Of a stretch of 33,816 nucleotides of DNA, positions 17,111-24,305 are shown in pieces. The stretch comes from Flectobacillus sp. BAB-3569 (lineage in GTDB: Bacteria; Bacteroidota; Bacteroidia; Cytophagales; Spirosomataceae). The stretch covers positions 1 through 33,816 of the forward strand of contig NZ_NJFZ01000011.1 in NCBI RefSeq assembly GCF_002270355.1, in the 5' to 3' direction. A program made the translations under genes and the position numbers. Each line of letters starts with the position of its first letter. Position 1 is the stretch's first letter. The notes beneath the pieces were generated by a model. It saw nothing but the letters and a program-made list of their open reading frames with translations, searched no databases and was not told the DNA's origin.

Positions 17111-17202
17111 AATAGTAGTACTTCTGGTAATTTCTTCATAAAATGAGATAGGCTAAACTATTTATAAACACAGGTTAGGTATGGCGAGAGCCCAAATAGT
17201 GA

Positions 17203-17235
17203 TTGATATTATTTGTAAAAAAATGTATATCTTCG
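17203..17235 (+). promoter_or_regulatory. Probable promoter of the acyltransferase-recO unit
   Basis: TTG (17203-17205), 22 bases, then TATCTTCG (17228-17235; 7 of 8 to TAnnTTTG). The spacing equals that seen upstream of xth. The leader to the ATG at 17321 would be about 80 nt and contains an 8-bp hairpin (17279-17286 with 17296-17303) ending 17 bases before the start. Confidence 0.45.
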
Positions 17236-17320
17236 ACCAATTAAGTATTGTCTAAAACGACTCAAAAACCAAACTATTTCTTAGACAGAAATACCGTCTA
17301 AGACACTAAAACTGCTAGCA

Positions 17321-18124
17321 ATGAAATTACATATCCGAAATTTTTTATCCATGTTTGATGTCTTTGGAATTGTGGAGAGAGACCCTTTTGGTAATTCGAT
17401 GTTTCTGAAAAGAATCATCATGTTTACTTTAGGCTGGATAACTTATGGAAGATTGAGAGTTTATAATAAAACCAAAATTAGTGGGACAGAACACCTCGAA
17501 AATTTGCCACAAACGGGAGTCCTATTCTTGTCAAATCATCAAACCTATTTCATGGATGTGATTTGCTTGTATCATGTTTTTTTTAGTATCAAATGGGGCT
17601 TCAAAAATTCGATAAACTTTCCCATTTACTTATTGGCACCTAGATCACGCCTATTTTATGTGGCAGCCTCAGAGACGATGAAAGAAGGAGGTTTGTTGCC
17701 GAGAATATTCTCACAAGCAGGAGCTATTTTAGTAAATCGCTCGTGGAGAGCCAAAGGACATGACGTAAAAAGAGAATTGGATACTGCCGCAAACGACAAG
17801 GTAGGATTAGGATTAAAATACGGTTGGGTAGTGAGTTTTCCGCAAGGAACAACTACGCCTTACGCTCCTCTACGTAAAGGAACAGCGCACTTGATAAAAG
17901 CACATAATCCCATTGTGGTTCCTGTGGTAATCAACGGTTTTAGAAGAGCCTTTGACAAAAAAGGACTTTTATTTAAAAAACGTAATACAACGCTTTCGGT
18001 TACATTCAAAGAGCCAATTCAATTTGACCCCAATATGCCAGTTGAAGAGATGATGGATATTTTGCGTGAGCAGATAGAACAAAAAATACCAGTCGAAAAG
18101 TTGAAGTGGAGAAGAGAAGAATAA
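17321..18124 (+). CDS. 1-acyl-sn-glycerol-3-phosphate acyltransferase-like protein (PlsC superfamily)
   Basis: A 267-residue membrane-associated acyltransferase, expected to transfer acyl chains in phospholipid or related lipid synthesis. Motif I reads N-H73-Q-T-Y-F-M-D79, so His and Asp are five residues apart (HX5D) instead of the usual HX4D. Motif III reads F173-P-Q175-G-T, with Gln where most family members have Glu. Motif IV is VPVVI. From memory these variants are shared by a Bacteroidota subfamily rather than being damage, but this was not checked. A hydrophobic stretch near 30-45 could anchor it. recO starts 4 bp after its stop, so the two form an operon. Confidence 0.8.
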   Translation: MKLHIRNFLSMFDVFGIVERDPFGNSMFLKRIIMFTLGWITYGRLRVYNKTKISGTEHLENLPQTGVLFLSNHQTYFMDVICLYHVFFSIKWGFKNSINFPIYLLAPRSRLFYVAASETMKEGGLLPRIFSQAGAILVNRSWRAKGHDVKRELDTAANDKVGLGLKYGWVVSFPQGTTTPYAPLRKGTAHLIKAHNPIVVPVVINGFRRAFDKKGLLFKKRNTTLSVTFKEPIQFDPNMPVEEMMDILREQIEQKIPVEKLKWRREE

Positions 18125-18128
18125 GACT

Positions 18129-18812
18129 ATGCTAAGCAAAACTCAGGGAATTGTCATCAACTACGTGAAGTATAAGGAAAGTTCGATTATTGCTAAAGTC
18201 TACACCAAGGAGTTTGGCATACAATCGTACATTGAGAATGGGGTAAGAAGTGCAAGAGCCAAAAACAAAATAGCACTTTTTCAGCCACTCACTTTACTCG
18301 ACCTTGTGATATACCATAAGGAAGGAAAGGATATTCATCGTATTACAGAAATCAAATGTAATCATCCGTTCGAATCGATTCCTTATGAGATAGCCAAATC
18401 ATCGGTAGCGATTTTTGTCACGGAGATTTTGACCAAAACACTGCGTGAAGAAACCCCGAATGAACAACTGTTCGAGTTTGTAGAGCAATCGATATTGTGG
18501 CTAGACGGTGCAGATAAGCACTTTGAGTGCTTTCATATTCAGTTTTTATTGTCAATGACAGCGTATTTAGGTTTTTTGCCTGAAACACTTGAAGAGATGG
18601 AAGAGGAATTGAGCTTGTACGGATACCCTTTAACCAAAGGAGCTAAAGCTGGGCTTCAACTCCTTTGGGGTTTGGAATATGGAGAAGTACCAAGAATAGA
18701 TCGTCATTCAAGAAATGAAATGGTAGAGATACTATTACACTGGTACAAAATACATTTAGAGACATTTGGAGAGATAAAATCTTTGGCTGTTCTCAAAGAG
18801 ATATTGCACTAG
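18129..18812 (+). CDS. recO: DNA repair protein RecO
   Basis: A 227-residue RecO, which loads RecA on SSB-coated DNA together with RecR. The N-terminal OB-fold block ([37 protein letters not shown]) and the helical C-terminal region around [22 protein letters not shown] are typical. The four-Cys zinc motif of some RecO proteins is absent; I believe this is common in this phylum. It starts 4 bp after the acyltransferase. Its TAG stop overlaps, in the palindrome CTAG, the TAG stop of the convergent lptB, with no room for a separate terminator. Confidence 0.92.
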   Translation: MLSKTQGIVINYVKYKESSIIAKVYTKEFGIQSYIENGVRSARAKNKIALFQPLTLLDLVIYHKEGKDIHRITEIKCNHPFESIPYEIAKSSVAIFVTEILTKTLREETPNEQLFEFVEQSILWLDGADKHFECFHIQFLLSMTAYLGFLPETLEEMEEELSLYGYPLTKGAKAGLQLLWGLEYGEVPRIDRHSRNEMVEILLHWYKIHLETFGEIKSLAVLKEILH

Positions 18813-19540
18813 ATTTTGCGCTTTAATTCAAAGTGTTTACCAAGATACAAGCGACGCACTTGTTCATCAGAAGCAAGGTCTTCGGGTGTACCTGATTTTA
18901 GAATCTTTCCTTCAAATAACAAATAAGCACGGTCAGTAATCGACAATGTTTCGTCTACGTTGTGGTCGGTTATAAGGATACCAATATTGCGATATTTGAG
19001 CTTGGCTACGATACCTTGAATTTCCTCTACAGCAATAGGGTCAACTCCGGCGAAAGGCTCATCTAACAAAATGAATTTTGGGTCAACAGCCAAGGCACGG
19101 GCAATTTCGGTACGACGACGCTCGCCTCCAGATAGTACTTGTCCAAGGTTTTTGCGAACATGAGTCAATGAAAATTCTTCCAGTAATTGCTCTGTTTTTT
19201 CTTTTTGCTCTTTTTTAGACAGGCTAGTTAATTCTAATACTGCTAAGATATTTTCTTCAACCGATAGTGTTCTGAAAACAGATGCTTCTTGAGCCAAATA
19301 GCCAATTCCCAAACGTGCACGCTTGTACATGGGCAAGTTAGTCACATCCAAATCATCGAGATATACTTTTCCAGAATTAGGCTTTACCAAACCTGTTGCC
19401 ATGTAAAACGAAGTCGTTTTACCAGCACCATTAGGACCGAGCAAACCTACAATTTCGCCTTGTTCTACTTGGTAGCTTACATTGTTATTGACCAAGCGCT
19501 GACCATATTTCTTTACAAGATTTTCTGTTCTTAGTAGCAT
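18809..19540 (-). CDS. lptB: LPS export ABC transporter ATP-binding protein LptB
   Basis: A 243-residue cytoplasmic ABC ATPase that powers LPS extraction by LptFGC. Walker [10 protein letters not shown] is at residues 35-43, the signature [15 protein letters not shown] near 140, Walker [14 protein letters not shown] near 160, and the H-loop ITDHNV near 194. The [19 protein letters not shown] block and the LYLGKHF C-terminus identify LptB among ABC ATPases. Neighbouring lpt genes are not in the window. It is convergent with recO (shared CTAG stop) and lies 109 bp downstream of recJ on the same strand. Confidence 0.93.
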   Translation of the reverse strand: MLLRTENLVKKYGQRLVNNNVSYQVEQGEIVGLLGPNGAGKTTSFYMATGLVKPNSGKVYLDDLDVTNLPMYKRARLGIGYLAQEASVFRTLSVEENILAVLELTSLSKKEQKEKTEQLLEEFSLTHVRKNLGQVLSGGERRRTEIARALAVDPKFILLDEPFAGVDPIAVEEIQGIVAKLKYRNIGILITDHNVDETLSITDRAYLLFEGKILKSGTPEDLASDEQVRRLYLGKHFELKRKI

Positions 19541-19630
19541 AATTGCTGTGGCAAAATCCTTTGAAGTAACCCTGCCGTTTTTATCTATGAATTAAAATAG
19601 AATACGATATTTAGAAACAAACACAAACTG

Positions 19631-19646
19631 AAAGCATCTGTGCTTT
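19631..19646 (-). terminator. Small hairpin just after recJ
   Basis: A 6-bp stem (AAAGCA with TGCTTT) and 4-base loop lie 3 bases past the recJ stop, followed on the minus strand by a T-rich stretch. It is a weak or partial terminator between recJ and lptB. Confidence 0.4.
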
Positions 19647-19649
19647 TAG

Positions 19650-21359
19650 TTATTCAAACTTAATATCTTTCAACATCAGTTGAAAACTCTTTTTCCCTTG
19701 CCACTCATTGATTTCGATGGTATAACAAATAGAGCAAGTTTGAACTTCTAGTAATTTATCAAAAAAGTCTTCAACCATGCCAAAGCCTACACAGGTAAAA
19801 GCCGCTGTGCCCTCTTGAAATGCTTGAAACTTCAGATGCTTTTCCTTCATTTTGATCGGAGTACCATACAGTTGTACTTTATGACTGACAAAAACAGGTG
19901 TCATATTTTGAGGACCAAATGGCGACATCTGACTCATAATACGATGAAACTTATCGGTAATAGCCGATAGTGGCAATGCCAAGTCTATTTCTATTAGTGG
20001 AGAAAGTTGTTCTTGTAAGATTTTACGAGAAACAACTTCTTCAAACTTTCTTCTAAAATTTTCAATTTGGTTAAGCTCTAACGTCAGACCAGCCGCAAAA
20101 GTGTGTCCACCAAATTGAATCAAATGCTCCGAACATTCTTCAATGGCGTCATAAACATCAAACCCTGGCACTGAGCGAGCCGAACCAGCAGCATTGCCAT
20201 GAGATTCTGTCAGGATAATGGTAGGACGATGATATTTTTCGATACATCTACTTGCTACAATTCCGATCACACCTTTATGCCAAGCTTCATTGAATAACAC
20301 CGTGCTTTTGGCCGCCACCAAATCACTATTTTGAGCAATCATTTCCAACGCCTCGGCCGTAATCGATGAATCAAGTCCTTTGCGGTCGGTATTATGTTGA
20401 CCAATCACACGGGCAAATTCCTCAGCTTTTTGTTCGTCCTCAGATAACATTAGGTCAACAGCATCGTACGCATGGCGAATTCTTCCTGCTGCGTTGATTC
20501 TTGGACCTAATCCAAATACTACTTTGGTAATATCCATTTTGCCTTCCAGCGATGCGGATTTAATCAATGCTTTTAGCCCCGTTCTTGGATTGGTATTAAG
20601 TTGTTGTAAACCATAAAAAGCCAAAACTCTATTTTCACCCACAATTGGCACAATATCACAACTAATACTCGTCACGACTAAATCCAAATAAGGCAGCAAT
20701 AAATTGACATCTATGTCTTTTACCTGACAGTAGGCTTGCAAAAGCTTGAAGCCCACGCCACAACCTGTTAATTCCTTGAAGGGATATAGACAGTCTTCAC
20801 GTTTGGGGTCTAGTACCGCTACCGCATCTGGCAACTCGTCGCCTGGTCGGTGGTGATCGCATATAATAAAATCTACGCCATGTTCTTTTGCCCAAGCTAC
20901 CTTATCAACAGATTTGATTCCACAGTCGAGGCTTACGATGAGGGCAAAACCATTTTCGGCGGCATATTCAATCCCTTTTTGCGAAACGCCATATCCTTCG
21001 GCATAGCGATCGGGAATATAAAATTCAATATTCTGATGAATATACTTTTGCAAAAATCCATAAAACATAGCAACAGAAGTAGTACCATCTACATCATAAT
21101 CACCATATATTAGTATTTTCTCATTTTGCTCAACGGCTTTACTCAATCGTTCAACTGCGATGGTCATGTCTGCCATCAAGTACGGGTCGTGTAAATCAGA
21201 TAAGCTAGGACGAAAAAAATGCTTAGCTTCATCGAATGTACCAACGCCTCGCTGACCTAGCAACGTAGCAATTTCATAACTAACACCTAATTCTTTTGAT
21301 AGGGTATCTACTATTTCTGAAGATGGTAATTTTTTATAATTCCAACGTTTTTCGACCAT
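19650..21359 (-). CDS. recJ: Single-stranded-DNA-specific exonuclease RecJ
   Basis: A 569-residue 5'-3' exonuclease acting in recombination and mismatch repair. DHH-family motifs are clear: ILIYGDYDVDGTTS near residue 85, VSLDCGIKS, FIICDHHRPGDELP with the DHH triad, LGPRINAAGRI, and the DHHA1 motif QFGGHTFAAGLTL near 435. The start at 21359 (MVEKRWNYKKLPS) matches the family N-terminus; a frame extension to 21404 would add 15 residues and swallow the DnaA-box word at 21371. A good promoter is found at 21402-21433. Confidence 0.95.
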   Translation of the reverse strand: MVEKRWNYKKLPSSEIVDTLSKELGVSYEIATLLGQRGVGTFDEAKHFFRPSLSDLHDPYLMADMTIAVERLSKAVEQNEKILIYGDYDVDGTTSVAMFYGFLQKYIHQNIEFYIPDRYAEGYGVSQKGIEYAAENGFALIVSLDCGIKSVDKVAWAKEHGVDFIICDHHRPGDELPDAVAVLDPKREDCLYPFKELTGCGVGFKLLQAYCQVKDIDVNLLLPYLDLVVTSISCDIVPIVGENRVLAFYGLQQLNTNPRTGLKALIKSASLEGKMDITKVVFGLGPRINAAGRIRHAYDAVDLMLSEDEQKAEEFARVIGQHNTDRKGLDSSITAEALEMIAQNSDLVAAKSTVLFNEAWHKGVIGIVASRCIEKYHRPTIILTESHGNAAGSARSVPGFDVYDAIEECSEHLIQFGGHTFAAGLTLELNQIENFRRKFEEVVSRKILQEQLSPLIEIDLALPLSAITDKFHRIMSQMSPFGPQNMTPVFVSHKVQLYGTPIKMKEKHLKFQAFQEGTAAFTCVGFGMVEDFFDKLLEVQTCSICYTIEINEWQGKKSFQLMLKDIKFE

Positions 21360-21401
21360 GGACTGATGACTGTGGATAACAAGATGTTGATTATTAAATA
21401 G

Positions 21402-21433
21402 CAAAGTTATACTTAAATATAGGAGACTTGCAA
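21402..21433 (-). promoter_or_regulatory. Bacteroidota-type promoter for recJ
   Basis: On the minus strand TTG (21431-21433), 21 bases, then TAACTTTG (21402-21409), an exact TAnnTTTG. The leader of about 40 nt contains TGTGGATAA (21371-21379), a DnaA-box consensus word. This promoter also argues for the shorter recJ start. Confidence 0.6.
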
Positions 21434-21526
21434 AGAAGGACTATGACTATAAGATTTTTTAAGAAATTCACACGGTATTCTTGGCATGCTAGCACTCAAT
21501 TTTCAATCATTAACTAGTTTATTTCT

Positions 21527-22858
21527 ATGAAAAGATTATTAACAATTTTATCAACACTCTGTTGGTTGAGCTTCAATCTACAGGCTCAGAAAAGCACCTC
21601 TCCCAATTCTTTGCAAGAACGAATGCAATGGTTTCAGGATGGCAAATTAGGAGTTTTCATCCACTGGGGTATCTATTCTGTAAAAGGTGTCGACGAAAGT
21701 TGGAGCTTTCACAACCACAAAATATCCTATAAAGACTATATGGCTCAGCTCAATGGATTTACAGCAAGTAAATATAATCCTGAAGAATGGGCAGCTTTAA
21801 TTAAAGAAAGTGGCGCAAGATATGCTGTTATTACCACCAAGCATCATGATGGTGTGGCACTTTGGCCAACTAAAGAAAAACATTTTAGTGCCGTAAAAAA
21901 CACTCCAGCCAAAAGAGATTTGATAAAGCCATTTTTTACAGCTCTAGAAAAACAAGGTATTAAAAAAGGAGCCTACTTTTCTTTAATTGATTGGAGTCAC
22001 CCTGATTACCCCGCTATTCTGAGAGATAGCAATCGATATAAAATGCAAGATGATTTGGCGCGCTGGGGACGCTTCAAAACCTTTGCACATAACCAAATAG
22101 ATGAACTGTTGGCAAACTATAATCCAGATCTTTGGTGGTTTGATGGCGAATGGGAACATAGTTCGAAGGAATGGGAATCTGAAAAAATCAAAGATAAAAT
22201 ACTAAAAGCTCAACCTTGGGCAATTGCCAACGACCGACTCTTAGATTTTGGACATTATGAAACTTACGAACAAACTATCCCTCCTACCCGACCAAAGAAA
22301 TTTCCTTACTGGGAGGCTTGCATGACTTCTAACCTCAACTGGGGATATCACCCTGATGATACCAATTACAAAACTCCATTTCAGGTTATTTCAATCTTTG
22401 CGGATGTGATTAGCAATGGTGGAGTTTACCTATTTGATATTGGGCCTAAAGAGGACGGTACTATTCCCGCCGAACAAGTTCATATTTTGAAAGAACTAGG
22501 AAAATGGAATAAGAAACACGAGGAAGCTGTTTTTGGAACCATTGCAGGTATCGAAGCAGGTCATTTTTATGGACCAACTACGTTGTCTAAAGATTCAACT
22601 ACTTTGTATTTGTTTTTACAACCACAATCTTCGGGGCAAGTTATGTTGAAAGGATTGAACAATAAAATCAATAAAATAAGGGTCGTAGGAACAAATCACG
22701 AACTAACTCATCAAGTACAAAGCAAAATGACTTGGGGTAATGTGCCAGGGATTGTATTCATTGATGTTCCTGCAAAAGTAAATGATACTTATATGACAGT
22801 TTTAGCACTAGAACTCGAAAAACCGATTAGTATTTATAAAAGCGATGGAGAAAAATAG
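21527..22858 (+). CDS. Alpha-L-fucosidase, glycoside hydrolase family 29
   Basis: A 443-residue exported enzyme that removes alpha-L-fucose from glycans. The signal peptide ends LQA|QKSTS, giving N-terminal Gln. Family motifs follow: MQWFQDGKLGVFIHWGIYSV, GARYAVITTKHHDGVALWPTK, YFSLIDWSHPDY, and NPDLWWFDGEWEHS, in which D206 is the expected nucleophile. EACMTSNLNWGYHPDD and NGGVYLFDIGPKEDGTIP complete the catalytic domain; a short beta C-terminal domain follows. The acid/base residue is not assigned. It stands alone, without a sugar-uptake SusCD pair. It shares a terminator with the convergent nfu gene. Confidence 0.92.
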   Translation: MKRLLTILSTLCWLSFNLQAQKSTSPNSLQERMQWFQDGKLGVFIHWGIYSVKGVDESWSFHNHKISYKDYMAQLNGFTASKYNPEEWAALIKESGARYAVITTKHHDGVALWPTKEKHFSAVKNTPAKRDLIKPFFTALEKQGIKKGAYFSLIDWSHPDYPAILRDSNRYKMQDDLARWGRFKTFAHNQIDELLANYNPDLWWFDGEWEHSSKEWESEKIKDKILKAQPWAIANDRLLDFGHYETYEQTIPPTRPKKFPYWEACMTSNLNWGYHPDDTNYKTPFQVISIFADVISNGGVYLFDIGPKEDGTIPAEQVHILKELGKWNKKHEEAVFGTIAGIEAGHFYGPTTLSKDSTTLYLFLQPQSSGQVMLKGLNNKINKIRVVGTNHELTHQVQSKMTWGNVPGIVFIDVPAKVNDTYMTVLALELEKPISIYKSDGEK

Positions 22859-23003
22859 GGGCTAATTTGAAGATGTGTCAATTTGAAGATTTGAAAATGT
22901 GTTAAATTTCACTTTGAGACGATTATCAAAATAGGCATGAGTCATTCCTAATTGAGTGATTTAATGAATGAGTGATTATGTTAAAATTTGTTCCCTAGCA
23001 GTA

Positions 23004-23024
23004 GAGACGCAATGATTGCGTCTC
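23004..23024. repeat. Palindrome GAGACGCAAT-g-ATTGCGTCTC
   Basis: A perfect 10-bp stem with a one-base centre. A related palindrome (AGACGTAA at 23158-23165 with TTACGTCT at 23170-23177) lies 150 bp on. GTAGAGACG-type palindromes are known as dispersed intergenic repeats in many bacteria. Confidence 0.6.
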
Positions 23025-23053
23025 AATACAAGTGAAATCTAGCATGGAGGTAT

Positions 23054-23093
23054 AAAAAAGGCGTTCGAAATTAGTTTTTCGAACGCCTTTTTT
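23054..23093. terminator. Bidirectional intrinsic terminator, fucosidase / nfu
   Basis: A 17-bp perfect stem (23054-23070 with 23077-23093) has a six-base loop, an A6 run at its 5' side and a T6 run at its 3' side, so it suits both convergent genes. It lies inside the 204-bp unit with IS-like ends. Confidence 0.85.
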
Positions 23094-23157
23094 GGTGAAA
23101 GCTTGGCGAATAATCTCAATTCCGAAATTCGGGATGACTTATGTCTGACTCAGTAAT

Positions 23158-23177
23158 AGACGTAAAGTATTACGTCT
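23158..23177. repeat. Second GAGACG-type palindrome
   Basis: An 8-bp stem AGACGTAA/TTACGTCT with a four-base loop, followed by CTACG. It resembles the palindrome at 23004 and lies just outside the 204-bp unit. Confidence 0.5.
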
Positions 23178-23225
23178 CTACGAGCCTTGATCATTCAAAA
23201 CTCCGCACTCAAAACTCCACAATTA

Positions 23226-23819
23226 CTAGACTCCTTCAGCTACTACTTCTTTTACGTCAGGAACCATTCTTGTCAAAAGGTTTTCGATACCAGCCTTCAA
23301 CGTCATCGTTGAAGAAGGACACCCTGAGCAAGAACCTTGAAGTAATACCTTCACTGTACCTTCGTTGAATGAGTGGAAACTAATAGCGCCACCGTCTGAT
23401 TCAACGGCAGGACGCACGTATTGGTCAAGAACAGCTTTGATTTTGATAACAGTATCCGAATCAGGCTCGCCCGAAGGATTTGTTTCGTGTGCTTTTATGG
23501 TTGATTGAGCAAAAACTTCTTTTTTATCCTCGAAGAATTTTTTCAAAAACTGCTTCAAATTGAATAATTCATCTTCCCATTTAGTTTCTTCATCCTTGGT
23601 TACAGTCACAAAGTTGGAAGAAATAAATACTCTTTTTACAAAATCAAAACCGAATAACTCAACCGCTAAAGGAGAGTTTTTCTCTTCCGAAATTGCTTCT
23701 GAAGGTGTTGCATAATCGAAAGAAGCACCTTCTGGTGCCAATTCAAAGTTCAACACAAACTTCATTGAATTAGGGTTTGGAGTTGATTCTGTATAAATAA
23801 ATATCTGAGATTTTAACAT
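23226..23819 (-). CDS. Nfu-type iron-sulfur cluster scaffold/carrier protein
   Basis: 197 residues with two domains. The N-terminal Nfu_N domain carries the typical IYTESTPNPNSMKFVLN start. The C-terminal NifU domain (from about 115) contains GSC164-S-G-C167PSS, the CxxC that binds a [4Fe-4S] cluster between two monomers. Such proteins deliver clusters to target enzymes in the cytoplasm. The layout matches eukaryotic NFU1 and many Bacteroidota proteins, not the three-domain nitrogenase NifU. Convergent with the fucosidase. The upstream 486-bp gap is shared with mutL. Confidence 0.9.
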   Translation of the reverse strand: MLKSQIFIYTESTPNPNSMKFVLNFELAPEGASFDYATPSEAISEEKNSPLAVELFGFDFVKRVFISSNFVTVTKDEETKWEDELFNLKQFLKKFFEDKKEVFAQSTIKAHETNPSGEPDSDTVIKIKAVLDQYVRPAVESDGGAISFHSFNEGTVKVLLQGSCSGCPSSTMTLKAGIENLLTRMVPDVKEVVAEGV

Positions 23820-24305
23820 GATGCCTGTTTAGTTTGATTAGCTATTATGGTTGTTATAACAAAGGATGTCCAAAATTAGTTTGGAAAGTTTGATAATTGC
23901 CAATGCTTTCTTTCAAAAATTTGATTTTAGGTAAAAATCCTACGGAAGAATCTGATAATGAGACTATAGACTAATTGAAGGAAGAATGACAAGAGAGATG
24001 AACATTTACTGAATAATAAACTAAAATTTGTATTTGATAAAGGTGTTTTTCTTGTGTTTATAAAGGGTACTCAATCAGGTTAATGTATTGTTAATGAGAA
24101 TCTTTTCTGTCAAAAAATGAGATTTTATCGTATTTTTGTAAAGTTTTTTCCTGAAAAAAGATACCTAATTTATAAGTACTCCGAGTTCAAATGTCGTTTT
24201 TTTGTTGGGAATCCCTCCGATAATGCCGAACTTAGTAGAGTGATTGTAGAAAATGAATGTTTTAAGGACATGAGTTTTCAAACCCTAAAAATTTAGCTGA
24301 TACAA
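23820..24305. other. Non-coding region between nfu and mutL
   Basis: A 486-bp AT-rich divergent region without a credible ORF. TATTTTTG at 24131-24138 is an exact TAnnTTTG, but the -33 element is only TTCTG-like, and it would leave a leader of about 160 nt for mutL. I saw no strong hairpin. Confidence 0.4.

Larger units (their letters stand above)
16761..17320. other. 560-bp non-coding divergent region with repeats
   Basis: This region separates the minus-strand epimerase from the plus-strand acyltransferase and has no credible ORF. It holds two GATTGAACGTTCG palindromes (16908 and 17098), a 16-bp perfect inverted repeat (16926-16969), a promoter-like pair at 17203-17235 and a leader hairpin at 17279-17303. 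It is strongly AT-rich. The structure suggests regulatory DNA rather than a decayed gene. Confidence 0.6.
22938..23141. mobile_element. 204-bp unit with IS-like inverted ends (MITE-like, tentative)
   Basis: The left end TGAGTCATTCCTAATT (22938-22953) matches the terminal repeat of the flanking IS at 14 of 16 bases. The right end, read inward from 23141, matches it at 15 of 16. No transposase is present. Inside are a 21-bp palindrome and the fucosidase-nfu terminator. No target duplication is seen in the 12 bases on either side, so this may be an old insertion or a chance pair. Confidence 0.45.

Noticed and set aside
23141-23368. Short plus-strand ORF
   Set aside because: It overlaps the 3' end of the nfu gene on the other strand, includes the palindrome, and has no recognisable domain or signal.
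24144-24159. TTTTTTC-GAAAAAA palindrome as a terminator
   Set aside because: A two-base loop and AT-only stem cannot form a stable hairpin, and no gene ends nearby.
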